Shown in pieces: positions 47,988-56,845 of a DNA stretch of 64,000 nucleotides. Numbering within the stretch: the stretch's first letter is position 1; the number at the start of each line of letters is the position of its first letter. Made by a program: the position numbers and the translations under genes. The notes beneath the pieces were generated by a model that was not told where the DNA came from, made no database searches, and saw only the letters and a program-made list of their open reading frames with translations. The stretch spans positions 755,001 through 819,000 of the forward strand of contig NZ_CP068230.1 in assembly GCF_009183365.2 (NCBI RefSeq), in the 5' to 3' direction. The DNA comes from Shewanella algae (GTDB lineage: Bacteria; Pseudomonadota; Gammaproteobacteria; Enterobacterales; Shewanellaceae).

Positions 47988-48983
47988 TCAGTTCATCAGA
48001 TAGCCGAGCTTGAAATTCAGCGTCGGCAAGGAGTCTTCGGTAAAGAGCAGCAAGAGATCGCACTGCACATTGTGATCTTCGATACGATAATTGATCTCCA
48101 TCGCCAACGTGCGTTGCCAGCGATCTGAGTTATCGTGGATCAGATCATTTACTGTGCAATGTCGACCGAGCACCACAGGGTGCGCCTGGCTGAATTGCAT
48201 GTCCAGTTGTTCCGAGATACCGCTGAGGAAGGCGCCGATCAACACGTTGGCTGTGTCGATCATCACCTCGATTTCTGTGTTGGCATCTTCGGGATCCGAC
48301 AGGCCCATCAACTTGGCCATATCCTTAAAGCTGGAGTCGTGAAACAGCAGCAGAGCCTCACCGGCAATCCCGGCACCGATAAAGCCTTGGCACAGCGCCG
48401 AAATTTTGGGGCTTTCCTCTGTGGCCTTGAGTGCCATGGTCAATTCGCTGACCTCCAGCACATTGACGTTGGGAATAGGCAAGAGCACAAATACATCCAA
48501 CAGCTTGGCCAGCAGATCGGCGGCGCGGCCCATGGCAACGTTGGCAACCTCCTGGCAGGCATCGCGCATATCCACCTGGATCATTGGCTCTTCATTGCTT
48601 TCGCCGCCTTCGGCCAACTGCAAAATGCCATATTCCTGCAGTATGCTGCTGATGGCATCTGCGCTGACGGGTTTTTGAATAAAATCCAGCGCGCCCAAGG
48701 CCTTGACTCGCTGATGAGCCTTAATTTGTATATCGCCCGAGACGACTATCACCATGGCCGGCAGGTCTTGCTGCTGAATCGTTTGCAGCACTTCGTAGCC
48801 GTCCATGACCGGCATGTTGAGATCCAAAAAGACAATCTCGCCCTTGCCGGCACGAATTGCCTCCAGTCCTTCGGCGCCATTGGCGGCAAAGCTGATGTCT
48901 ACCTCCCAATCTTTGGGAAGAGTACGGGCCATCTGCTTTCGCGCCAGCGCAGAGTCGTCGCATATGAGTACCGGAATCGCCAT
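47988..48983 (-). CDS. Response regulator with a CheC-like phosphatase domain
   Basis: A 331-residue fusion. The receiver domain (1-125) has paired acidic residues in LICDDSALAR, phospho-acceptor Asp in VFLDLNMPVMDG, and Lys in IQKPVS. The C-terminal half (about 140-331) is CheC/CheX-like. The first active motif RDACQEVAN keeps the canonical D-x3-E-x2-N pattern; the second, MIDTAN, has Asp where Glu is usual. CheC proteins dephosphorylate CheY-type receivers. Met-48983 has AGGAAA upstream and starts the receiver fold; a start 13 codons earlier is less likely. It leads an operon with a PAS-GGDEF cyclase. Confidence 0.85.
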   Translation of the reverse strand: MAIPVLICDDSALARKQMARTLPKDWEVDISFAANGAEGLEAIRAGKGEIVFLDLNMPVMDGYEVLQTIQQQDLPAMVIVVSGDIQIKAHQRVKALGALDFIQKPVSADAISSILQEYGILQLAEGGESNEEPMIQVDMRDACQEVANVAMGRAADLLAKLLDVFVLLPIPNVNVLEVSELTMALKATEESPKISALCQGFIGAGIAGEALLLFHDSSFKDMAKLMGLSDPEDANTEIEVMIDTANVLIGAFLSGISEQLDMQFSQAHPVVLGRHCTVNDLIHDNSDRWQRTLAMEINYRIEDHNVQCDLLLLFTEDSLPTLNFKLGYLMN

Positions 48984-49348
48984 AGAGATTTCCTGTTCTA
49001 CTGCATTACTTGAAGATAACACCTACAGCGGCATTTTTGTGATTATCCTCTGATTATGCCGCTGGATCAGTGAGGACTGGGCCGATAGTCAGTTATCGGC
49101 GAGCTCGGGCTTGATGCCCGTTTCTCATACATTTGGCAGGAGAAAATCTTATTATAGTGCAATGGCTTGCCTGTTGAGGGTCGATATTGTGAACACTTGT
49201 TGTCACTAAGTCAAAGCTAATGTCAGATTGTTGACGTTAGTCAAAATTTAGACTGCTCTGTGTTGTTGAAACGGGACGCTTTTTGCTCTGGCCTGACCAG
49301 TGTGATGGTGATACCGTTAACATAACTTCAACTTTCAAGGACCTGCAG
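48984..49348. other. Divergent promoter region, nothing else seen
   Basis: It separates the regulator-cyclase operon from the enoyl-CoA hydratase gene. A TTGTTGACGTTAGTCAAAA stretch near 49228-49246 contains the short inverted arms TTGAC and GTCAA and may hold an operator. Not assigned. Confidence 0.35.
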
Positions 49349-50152
49349 ATGCAGTGGCAGACACTCAGCCTGGAATGGCAACAACAGCTGGCTATCGTTA
49401 GCTTGAATCGGCCGGATAAGCTCAATGCCATTAATTACACCATGTTCAGTGAACTCAAGGCGATGGCACGTCATTTGCGCCGTCAACGACATTTGCGGGC
49501 GGTGATCCTCAGAGGTGAGGGCGGCCAATTCAGTTCAGGCCTGGATATCAAGAGTGTGGCCAACTCTCCCTGGCAAGCGCTGAAACTGCTGTTCAAGCTG
49601 TTACCGGGCAATGCCAATCTGGCGCAGCAGGTGTCTGTCGCCTGGCGTGAGTTGCCGGTTCCTGTCATTGCCGTCTTGGATGGCCGTTGTTATGGCGGCG
49701 GTTTGCAAATTGCGCTCGGCGCCGATTTTCGCATTGCCGCCAATGACGCCGAGTTGTCAATAATGGAAGCCAAGTGGGGCCTGGTTCCCGACATGGGCGG
49801 CCTGGTGAGTTTGCGGGAAATTCTGGCAAAAGATCAGGCATTGAAACTCAGCATGACGGCGGAATTAATCCCGGCTTCCAAGGCATTGGATCTTGGGCTG
49901 GTGACCGAGTGCTGCAGTGATCCCCTGGCCCGGGCACAAGAACTGGCAGCTGAGCTCAATGAGCGCTCTCCCGATGCGTTGGCGGCGATAAAGCTGAGTA
50001 TTAACCGCAGCTGGAACGGTTCCCGTAGGCGCCTGCTGGCGCGGGAGTCCTGGAGCCAGGTGCGTCTGCTTTTGGGGCGCAACAGAGCCATTGCCGCCGT
50101 GCGTCAGGGCAAGGATCCCGAGCGGGCCTTTGAACCGCGGCGAAACTGGTGA
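49349..50152 (+). CDS. Enoyl-CoA hydratase/isomerase (crotonase) family protein
   Basis: A 267-residue crotonase-fold protein. IVSLNRPDKLNAIN, the oxyanion loop GQFSSGLDIK, and RCYGGGLQIALGADFRIAA are all present. The first catalytic-acid position is kept as Glu in SIMEAKWGLVPDMGG. Family members hydrate or isomerise acyl-CoA; the exact reaction is unknown. I start at ATG-49349, which has AAGGA seven bases upstream and begins the homology. It is not next to thiolase or dehydrogenase genes, so it is not part of a classic fad operon. Confidence 0.85.
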   Translation: MQWQTLSLEWQQQLAIVSLNRPDKLNAINYTMFSELKAMARHLRRQRHLRAVILRGEGGQFSSGLDIKSVANSPWQALKLLFKLLPGNANLAQQVSVAWRELPVPVIAVLDGRCYGGGLQIALGADFRIAANDAELSIMEAKWGLVPDMGGLVSLREILAKDQALKLSMTAELIPASKALDLGLVTECCSDPLARAQELAAELNERSPDALAAIKLSINRSWNGSRRRLLARESWSQVRLLLGRNRAIAAVRQGKDPERAFEPRRNW

Positions 50153-50242
50153 GATGCCTATCACGTATGATGGGATAATAACTTGACCTCAATGGCAAAA
50201 CTGCCTGAAAATCCGTCACTTTATTTTTAGACGGAAATTGGG

Positions 50243-50746
50243 ATGCGGATTTTTTTTGAACGCCTGCTCTGGGGCAGTCGCTTGTCTGTCATGGTCGGAG
50301 TCTTCTCCTGTGTGCTGGCGGCCTTGGTCACTTTTGTCATGGGAGTCAAGGACGTGCTGCATATGTTTGCCCTGCTGTGGGAATACCTGCTCAGTGGCAG
50401 CTATGATGTGCGTAACGATCTTGTGATGGTACTGGTGGAGATACTGGATACCTTCCTGCTCGGGGCTGTGCTGCTGATCTTCGCTTTCGGCCTCTATGAG
50501 CTCTTTATCCGTAACCTGGAGCCGGCCGGTAACTCGGATACCGGCGGCAAGATATTGATCATCTCCAGCATAGATGCGCTCAAGAGCAAGTTGGGCAAAG
50601 TGATATTGATGATGCTGATCATCAAGGTGTTTTCCTTCTTTGCCGATATCAAACCCAGCTCGGCATTGGACTTGCTGTTCATGGGCGGCACTGTGGTGCT
50701 CATCTCCCTGGCGTTGATGTTCTCCAAGGGCGGCAAGAAAGAGTAA
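50243..50746 (+). CDS. YqhA (UPF0114) family membrane protein
   Basis: A 167-residue inner-membrane protein with about four hydrophobic helices. FERLLWGSRLSVMVGVFSCV at the start and ISSIDALKSKLGKVILMMLI in the middle are typical of the UPF0114/YqhA family. The function is unknown. It follows the crotonase gene by 90 bases on the same strand; a shared transcript is possible. Confidence 0.85.
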   Translation: MRIFFERLLWGSRLSVMVGVFSCVLAALVTFVMGVKDVLHMFALLWEYLLSGSYDVRNDLVMVLVEILDTFLLGAVLLIFAFGLYELFIRNLEPAGNSDTGGKILIISSIDALKSKLGKVILMMLIIKVFSFFADIKPSSALDLLFMGGTVVLISLALMFSKGGKKE

Positions 50747-50822
50747 TCGCACTGCCGATATTTGCTCTACGGGAAGCTTGGTCTGCCGGCCGGTTTTGGC
50801 AGCAACTTCTGCAATTAGGCGG

Positions 50823-51815
50823 TCACTGATGGGGTTCAGTGGCCGCCTTCTCGTTTGGCGCCTGCTGTTTCAGCACCTTTCTGGCCATGCCTTCTATCAT
50901 CAGTAAGGTGTTTTCAAAGGCAACATCCTGGCGTAGATCCAGCGCCAGCAACTGCTGCCGATATTGATTGTCCGGCTTGCTTGAAGCCAGGGTTTTGCGA
51001 CTTTCCACAGTAGCCTGCGAGGCCTGGTGACCGTCGGGAGATTGGATATCGAGTATCGCCAACTCCAACCCGGCCAGTTGCTTTGGCAGTGCCAAATTGG
51101 CATAGGGATCGTCGAGGTAGGGATTGATCACCACCAACAAGTCCGGCTTGGCCAACTCCTGCGCCGCCAACAACTCAATCACCAAGGCGGCGGACTGATC
51201 CTGGGCTATCAGCAAGCGCTTGCCGGGAAAGGGCTCACCCAAGGCGTCCAATTGCGCCAGACTCTTTTGGATAAAGGTTTGTTGCTGCTTTCTGAGTTTC
51301 TGCCACTCCTCCGCCTCTCTGCGGCTTGTTGCCTGATTACTCTTGCCCTGCACTTTGCCATCGCCGGCCTTGCTTATTTCCTGGGCCTCTGTGGTGAAGT
51401 TGGGCTGCTCAGGAAAGGGAGGTGGTGTCATGCTGAGACTGGCCCAGCCTGCCGGATTGATGCCGCGGCGCAAGAAGGCGTTGAGCCCGGGGGCATCGGC
51501 ATGGGTGCCGGGGGGCGGCAGCAACAGCGCTGCGCCCAATTGTTTCGGGCCACTCCAGGGGCGCACCAGAACGGTTTGCTCCTCGCCATCTACTTGGATC
51601 TTTTGCTGTTCTGAGGCGGCGACATGCTCCAACGCCCGGCTATTGTCTCTGGGTTTCATAGGGGCTGTTTCAGGTGTTTGCTTGGCAGGCTTCTGCACCG
51701 GTTGCGGTTGAGTCTGCTCCTGGTTGGCCATGTCTTTGTTGGCTGGTTCGTCGGCTGCCAGTGCTATCAAGGGGAAAAAGCACAGCATAGCTATCGTCCT
51801 GGATATCAGCGCCAA
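50823..51815 (-). CDS. DUF3530 family secreted protein (alpha/beta hydrolase-like)
   Basis: A 330-residue protein with a signal peptide (TIAMLCFFPLIALAA), a Gln/Pro/Lys-rich linker (about 25-60), and a DUF3530 domain. The domain looks like an alpha/beta hydrolase (ALLLPPPGTHADAPG ... LLIAQDQSAALVIELL), but the nucleophile-elbow position reads AQDQSA, not GxSxG. The catalytic serine seems to be missing, so it may bind instead of cleave. The C-terminal end overlaps a 12-bp stem-loop near 50818-50847. Confidence 0.75.
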   Translation of the reverse strand: MALISRTIAMLCFFPLIALAADEPANKDMANQEQTQPQPVQKPAKQTPETAPMKPRDNSRALEHVAASEQQKIQVDGEEQTVLVRPWSGPKQLGAALLLPPPGTHADAPGLNAFLRRGINPAGWASLSMTPPPFPEQPNFTTEAQEISKAGDGKVQGKSNQATSRREAEEWQKLRKQQQTFIQKSLAQLDALGEPFPGKRLLIAQDQSAALVIELLAAQELAKPDLLVVINPYLDDPYANLALPKQLAGLELAILDIQSPDGHQASQATVESRKTLASSKPDNQYRQQLLALDLRQDVAFENTLLMIEGMARKVLKQQAPNEKAATEPHQ

Positions 51816-51988
51816 GTGAACTCCTTAAACTTTTCATAGGCTGGAATAGCATGATTCTGCAGCCTTTATTGACTCAATGCCAAAATTATAAGCCGCAAAT
51901 TTGTGCACTAGTAGCTGTTGTATCGAAAGTTTGTGTGTCGATCCAATGCTTGAAGGCGTGGTGCACCAGGGCTTCTGAACTTTAGCGC

Positions 51989-52019
51989 AAAAAACAAGAC
52001 CCGCAGTTAGCGGGTCTTG
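51989..52019 (-). terminator. Rho-independent terminator of rapA
   Basis: On the minus strand CAAGACCCGC, loop TAACT and GCGGGTCTTG are followed by TTTTTT. It lies 24 bases after the rapA stop. Confidence 0.9.
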
Positions 52020-52043
52020 GGGGGATGATATTTGAGTGGATTA

Positions 52044-54950
52044 TCAGGCGTGGCTGACCAGCACCAGGCGCACGGCATCGAGCTGCAGCTGGCATTGATC
52101 CAAATAGCCGCGTAGTTCGGCTATCTGATTTTGCAGATACTCAAGCTCGGCATCGCGGATATTGGGGTTCACCGCCTTGAGGGCTTCCAGACGTTCCAGC
52201 TCGGCGCCTAATTGGCGCTCCATCTGCTGCTGCGCTTCGGCCTGCAGGTTGGACATAGCCTCCATAGCGTGGGCTTCGCCCTTGGCCAGCAGTGGATGCA
52301 ATATCGCCTGCGAGGCATTGACCAGCTTGCTGCCGATATGGCGGTTAACCGCGCTGAGCTGGCGATCAAAATGCTCGTAACTCACCTTGTCAGACAGATT
52401 GTTGCCATCCTTATCCAGCAGAATGCGCAGCGGTGTCGGCGGCAGATAGCGATACAGCTGGCTGGACTTGGGTGCCGAGGCCTGTGCCAGGTAGATAAGC
52501 TCCAGGAATACGGTACCTGCCGGTAGCGCCTTGTTCTTGAGGATGGCAACACTTGTGGTGCCAGTCTCAGAACCTGTGATCAGATCCAACCCGGTTTGCA
52601 CCAGCGGATGTTCCTGGGTTATCAGGGCGATATCGTCGCGGGACAGGGCTGTATCCCGGTCGAAAGTCACGGTAATGCCATCTTCCGGCAGACCGGGATA
52701 AGTGGGGAACATCATGTGCTCACTCGGACGCAGCACTATGGTGTTTTCACCTCTGTCGTCCTGATCCAGACCTATGATGTCCCACAGACGGATCACTGAG
52801 CCGATAAGCTGGGTGTCGTTATCCATCTGCGCCAGTCTCTCGGCCAATGCCAATGACCTGTCACCGCCGTGGGAATTGAGTTCCAGCAGCTTGTCGCGGC
52901 CCTGCTCCATTGCCTGCTTGAGCTCTTTATAACGGCTACGGGTGTCGCGCAGCAGCTTGGCCATCTCTTCTTCGTTTTCTTCCACCAGCAGTGGCAGCAA
53001 CTGGGCGCCAAACTCCTTGAACAGAATATGGCCGCCGGGGCAGGTGAGTTCGAAGGCATTGAGGCCTTCATGGTACCAGGCCAACAGACGCTCCTGCGCT
53101 GTGTCGGTGAGGAAGGGCAGGTGGATCTCTACATCATGGTTCTGACCTATGCGATCCAGGCGACCTATGCGCTGCTCCAGCAGATCCGGGTTCAGCGGCA
53201 GATCGAACAGCACCAACTGGCTGGCGAACTGGAAGTTACGCCCTTCGGAACCGATTTCCGAGCAGATCAGCGCCTGGGCACCACCTTCTTCCTGGGCGAA
53301 GAAGGCACCGGCCTTGTCCCGCTCTATGATGGACATGCCCTCATGGAACACAGTGGCGAGGATCCCTTCACGGGTGCGCAGCGCTTCTTCCAGACTCAGC
53401 GCCGTGGCGGCCTGACTGGCGATGATCAGCACTTTCTTGCTGCGGTTTTGCTTGAGGAAATCGATGAGCCAGTCGACTCTGGGGTCGAACTTCCACCAGG
53501 CGGCGGAGTTTTCATCAAACTCCTGATACATTTTTTCCGGCGCCAGCGCATAGGCGGCCTTCATTTCCAGGGTGCGGTGACCATTCATCATGGCACTGAC
53601 TCGGGCCGCGGTGAGGTACTGCTCCGGCATGGCCTGTGGATAGGCGTTGAAAATGCGTTTCGGGAAGCCTTCGACCGAGGCGCGGCTGTTACGGTACAGC
53701 ACTCGACCCGTGCCGTGCCTATCGAGCAGCTCCTGCAGCAGCTCGTCACGGGCGGCTTGCTGCTGCTCAGAATCGACGCCGTCAGCCTGGATAAGGCGAA
53801 TGGCGGGGGCGATATCTTTCTCGGACAAGAGTTCGGTCAGGCTGTTGATGGCATTGTCGGGCAGCTTGTTGCCACTGGCCAGCGCCTCGGCGGCGAGGGC
53901 CACCTCTTTGTAGCCTTCTTCCTCTTTGATAAAGGCTTGATAGTCGTAGAAACGATCCGGATCCAGCAGTCGCAGTCGGGCAAAGTGGCTCTCATGGCCC
54001 AGTTGATCCGGGGTCGCGGTCAGCAGCAGTACGCCGGGCACCACTTCCGCCAGAGCTTCAACCACTTGATAGGCGCGGCTCGGAGCTTCTTCGGTCCACT
54101 CCAGGTGATGGGCCTCGTCGACCACCATAAGATCCCAGTCGGCATCCAGCGCCTGATCGAGACGGCGCTTCTTGCGCAGCAATTCCAGCGAGCAGATCAC
54201 CAACTGTTCTGTGTAGAAGGGGTTGTCGTGGTCGGCAAAGGCCTCGATGCAGCGGTCTTCATCGAATACGGCAAACCGCAGGTTAAAGCGGCGCAGCATC
54301 TCCACCAGCCATTGGTGGCGCAGGGTATCGGGCACTATCACAAGTACCCGCTCGGCGCGGCCTGTCATCAACTGTTGATGAATGATGAGGCCGGCTTCTA
54401 TGGTCTTGCCCAGGCCCACTTCATCGGCCAGCAGCACCCGTGGCGCATAGCGGCGCCCAACTTCATGGGCAATCCACAGCTGATGTGGAATAAGGCCGAC
54501 TCTGGGACCCTGCAGCCCCAGTAGATCTGAGGTGGCCAGATTGTGGCGTAGCTGCTGGGCGGCGTAGCGCACCCCGAATCTGTCCAGTCTGTCTATTTGG
54601 CCGGCGAAGAGTCTGTCCTGCGGCTTGTTGAAGCGAATATTGTGGTCCAGCAGGGTTTCCCGGAGCTGCACTTCTTCACCGGTTTCGCTGTGAATGCCGC
54701 TGTAGATCACCAGCCCGTCTTTTTCATCCAAAGAGTTGATGGTCAGTGTCCAGTCTTCATGGCTCTTGACCTGATCACCTGGGTTATAAATCACCCGGGT
54801 TAACGGGGCGTCGTTGCGGGAGAACATGCGGTTCTCTCCGGTGGCGGGGAACAGCAGTGAGACCATGCGGCCTTCCAGTTGTACTACTGTACCCAAACCA
54901 AGCTCTGATTCGGTATCACTGATCCAGCGTTGACCTAAGGCGAAGGGCAT
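52044..54950 (-). CDS. rapA: RNA polymerase-associated ATPase RapA
   Basis: A 968-residue Swi2/Snf2 translocase that binds RNA polymerase and helps recycle it after transcription; the length equals that of E. coli RapA. Two N-terminal Tudor-like modules (1-110) are followed by the helicase core: [15 protein letters not shown] with Lys182, [20 protein letters not shown], and motif [14 protein letters not shown]. Family-specific spacer and C-terminal domains follow. It is a single gene, divergent from the PIN-PhoH gene, and ended by a strong terminator. Confidence 0.96.
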   Translation of the reverse strand: MPFALGQRWISDTESELGLGTVVQLEGRMVSLLFPATGENRMFSRNDAPLTRVIYNPGDQVKSHEDWTLTINSLDEKDGLVIYSGIHSETGEEVQLRETLLDHNIRFNKPQDRLFAGQIDRLDRFGVRYAAQQLRHNLATSDLLGLQGPRVGLIPHQLWIAHEVGRRYAPRVLLADEVGLGKTIEAGLIIHQQLMTGRAERVLVIVPDTLRHQWLVEMLRRFNLRFAVFDEDRCIEAFADHDNPFYTEQLVICSLELLRKKRRLDQALDADWDLMVVDEAHHLEWTEEAPSRAYQVVEALAEVVPGVLLLTATPDQLGHESHFARLRLLDPDRFYDYQAFIKEEEGYKEVALAAEALASGNKLPDNAINSLTELLSEKDIAPAIRLIQADGVDSEQQQAARDELLQELLDRHGTGRVLYRNSRASVEGFPKRIFNAYPQAMPEQYLTAARVSAMMNGHRTLEMKAAYALAPEKMYQEFDENSAAWWKFDPRVDWLIDFLKQNRSKKVLIIASQAATALSLEEALRTREGILATVFHEGMSIIERDKAGAFFAQEEGGAQALICSEIGSEGRNFQFASQLVLFDLPLNPDLLEQRIGRLDRIGQNHDVEIHLPFLTDTAQERLLAWYHEGLNAFELTCPGGHILFKEFGAQLLPLLVEENEEEMAKLLRDTRSRYKELKQAMEQGRDKLLELNSHGGDRSLALAERLAQMDNDTQLIGSVIRLWDIIGLDQDDRGENTIVLRPSEHMMFPTYPGLPEDGITVTFDRDTALSRDDIALITQEHPLVQTGLDLITGSETGTTSVAILKNKALPAGTVFLELIYLAQASAPKSSQLYRYLPPTPLRILLDKDGNNLSDKVSYEHFDRQLSAVNRHIGSKLVNASQAILHPLLAKGEAHAMEAMSNLQAEAQQQMERQLGAELERLEALKAVNPNIRDAELEYLQNQIAELRGYLDQCQLQLDAVRLVLVSHA

Positions 54951-55304
54951 CTTTAACTCTCATCTCCGGGCGGATTCTCAAAGGGCGCGTATGTTATACC
55001 AATCCGAGTATAATACCAATCCTGCCCCCCTTATGACGCAGGCCTTTTCGCTCGCTTGTCATCCAATCGTCATCTTTAGCATCCTACACTCAAAAACGGA
55101 TACCGCGCAGTGGCCATTGAACAGACTGCAAAGGGTATTTGTCATCCGCTGCTAAAGGTGCCAGTATTAGTTTAAGCCATGTCACAGTGGTGAAACCTAC
55201 CCGCCATCTGTCAGAAACAGGAGTGCCATATACCCCAACCCCAGGCCTGCGCTGGCCCATGACAACAAAGCTGTGAGTAGCTCATTGACGCAAATGGAGG
55301 CGCC
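54951..55304. other. Divergent promoter region of rapA and the PIN-PhoH gene
   Basis: About 350 bases with no gene. The heptamer ATACCAATCC occurs twice (near 54996-55005 and 55013-55022), close to TATA-rich boxes that fit the rapA promoter on the minus strand. No named operator was seen. Confidence 0.45.
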
Positions 55305-56699
55305 ATGGAACAAGACGACAGAAAGTTGTTTGTACTTGATACCAATGTGTTATTACATGAACCCTTAGCGATTTACTCCTTTAAAGAACATGATGTTGTG
55401 GTCCCAATGACGGTACTGGAGGAATTGGACCAGATAAAAGACAGAAAGCGGGATGTCAGCCGCGATGCCAGGGTCGCCATTCGGGCACTGGAAGATATCC
55501 TCGGCGGCAAGACCACACCGGAACAGATAATCAAAGGGGTTCCCCTTCCAAGCCGCGAAGGGCACACAGATGCCACAGGTACTCTGGCCATCTTCCCCGA
55601 CCACCAGATTGAATTCACCATAGGCTCGCTGCCCGGCGACAACAACGACAACCGCATCATCAACACAGCCCTGCATCTGCAAAATCAATATGAGCCCCGT
55701 ACCGTAGTGCTGGTCACCAAAGACATCAATATGCGTCTCAAGGCCAAAGGTGCCGGGATACTCCTGGTAGAAGACTACCGCACAGATCAACTGATCGATG
55801 ACATACGTTTTCTATCCAAGGGTTTTCATCAATTTGAAGGCAACTTCTGGGAGCATCTGCACAAGGTGGCCACCGAGCGTCATGGCCGTCATACTGTGCA
55901 TGATGTGCCGCTCAAGGACCTGGGCGACGATCTCTTTTACATCAACCAATATCTGCTGGATGAGGAATCCGAGTTTTGTGGCCGGGTGGTCGGCCGCAGC
56001 GAAACCAGTCTCAACGTGCTGGATCTCGGTCGCGAGCGCCTGATGAATATGGAGGCCTGGGGCGTGAGGCCGAAGAACATCTATCAGGGCATGGCGCTGC
56101 AGGCCTTGATGGACCCAGATATCGATCTGGTTATTCTCACCGGCCCAGCAGGGTGCGGCAAGACCTTGCTGGCGATGGCGGCGGCACTGGAGCTGGTGGT
56201 GGAGCGTAATCTCTACGACAAGGTGATAGTCACCCGGAATACTCCGGAAATCGCCGAATCGATAGGCTTCCTGCCGGGCACGGAAGAGGAGAAGATGGCC
56301 CCTTGGTTGGCGGCAATTACCGATACCCTGGAGGTGTTGCACAAGCATGACGTTAATCCCAGTGGTTCACTCAACTACATAATGGAAAAGGCCAATATCC
56401 AGTTTAAGTCGATCAATTTCATGCGTGGGCGTTCGATCCAGAACTCAGTGGTATTGCTGGATGAGTGTCAAAACCTGACCGCCTCACAGCTGAAAACCAT
56501 GATCACCCGTATGGGAGAAGGCACCAAGCTTATCTGCTGTGGCAACCTGGCGCAGATAGACTCCAACTATCTGACCGCGGTCACCTCGGGTTTGACCTAT
56601 ATGGTTGAACGCTTTAAAAATTTTGAAGGCAGCGCCAACATCTACCTCAACGGCGTAGTGCGCTCACGGCTGGCGGAGTTTGCCGAAGAGCAGCTCTGA
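55305..56699 (+). CDS. PIN domain-PhoH family ATPase
   Basis: A 464-residue fusion of an N-terminal PIN nuclease fold (1-150) and a PhoH-type ATPase (about 245-464). The PIN acidic residues appear in LFVLDTNVLLH, LEELDQIKDRK and VTKDINMRLKA. The ATPase has Walker A GPAGCGKTLLAMA (Lys286) and Walker B VVLLDECQNLT, then MITRMGEGTKLICCGNLAQID. This arrangement (as in YlaK/PhoH2 proteins) suggests RNA unwinding coupled to cleavage. GGAGG lies just before the ATG. Confidence 0.88.
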   Translation: MEQDDRKLFVLDTNVLLHEPLAIYSFKEHDVVVPMTVLEELDQIKDRKRDVSRDARVAIRALEDILGGKTTPEQIIKGVPLPSREGHTDATGTLAIFPDHQIEFTIGSLPGDNNDNRIINTALHLQNQYEPRTVVLVTKDINMRLKAKGAGILLVEDYRTDQLIDDIRFLSKGFHQFEGNFWEHLHKVATERHGRHTVHDVPLKDLGDDLFYINQYLLDEESEFCGRVVGRSETSLNVLDLGRERLMNMEAWGVRPKNIYQGMALQALMDPDIDLVILTGPAGCGKTLLAMAAALELVVERNLYDKVIVTRNTPEIAESIGFLPGTEEEKMAPWLAAITDTLEVLHKHDVNPSGSLNYIMEKANIQFKSINFMRGRSIQNSVVLLDECQNLTASQLKTMITRMGEGTKLICCGNLAQIDSNYLTAVTSGLTYMVERFKNFEGSANIYLNGVVRSRLAEFAEEQL

Positions 56700-56714
56700 T
56701 AACCCCTGCTACTG

Positions 56715-56745
56715 AAAAAGGCCCCATTTCGGGGCCTTTGCTTTG
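56715..56745 (+). terminator. Rho-independent terminator after the PIN-PhoH gene
   Basis: AAAGGCCCC, loop ATTTC and GGGGCCTTT form a strong stem 18 bases past the stop; the following tract is moderately T-rich. Confidence 0.75.
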
Positions 56746-56845
56746 TGCGGGGTACTGCATATTCGACCAAATTAAGTATATGATATTGGCTTTGTTCTTC
56801 TTCCTTCCCGCCGCTTGGGGATGGGACGTGATGCAAGGGTAATGG

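Noticed and set aside
52869..54524. 551-codon open frame opposite rapA
   Set aside because: It is a shadow of a highly conserved gene; no motif and no start signal.
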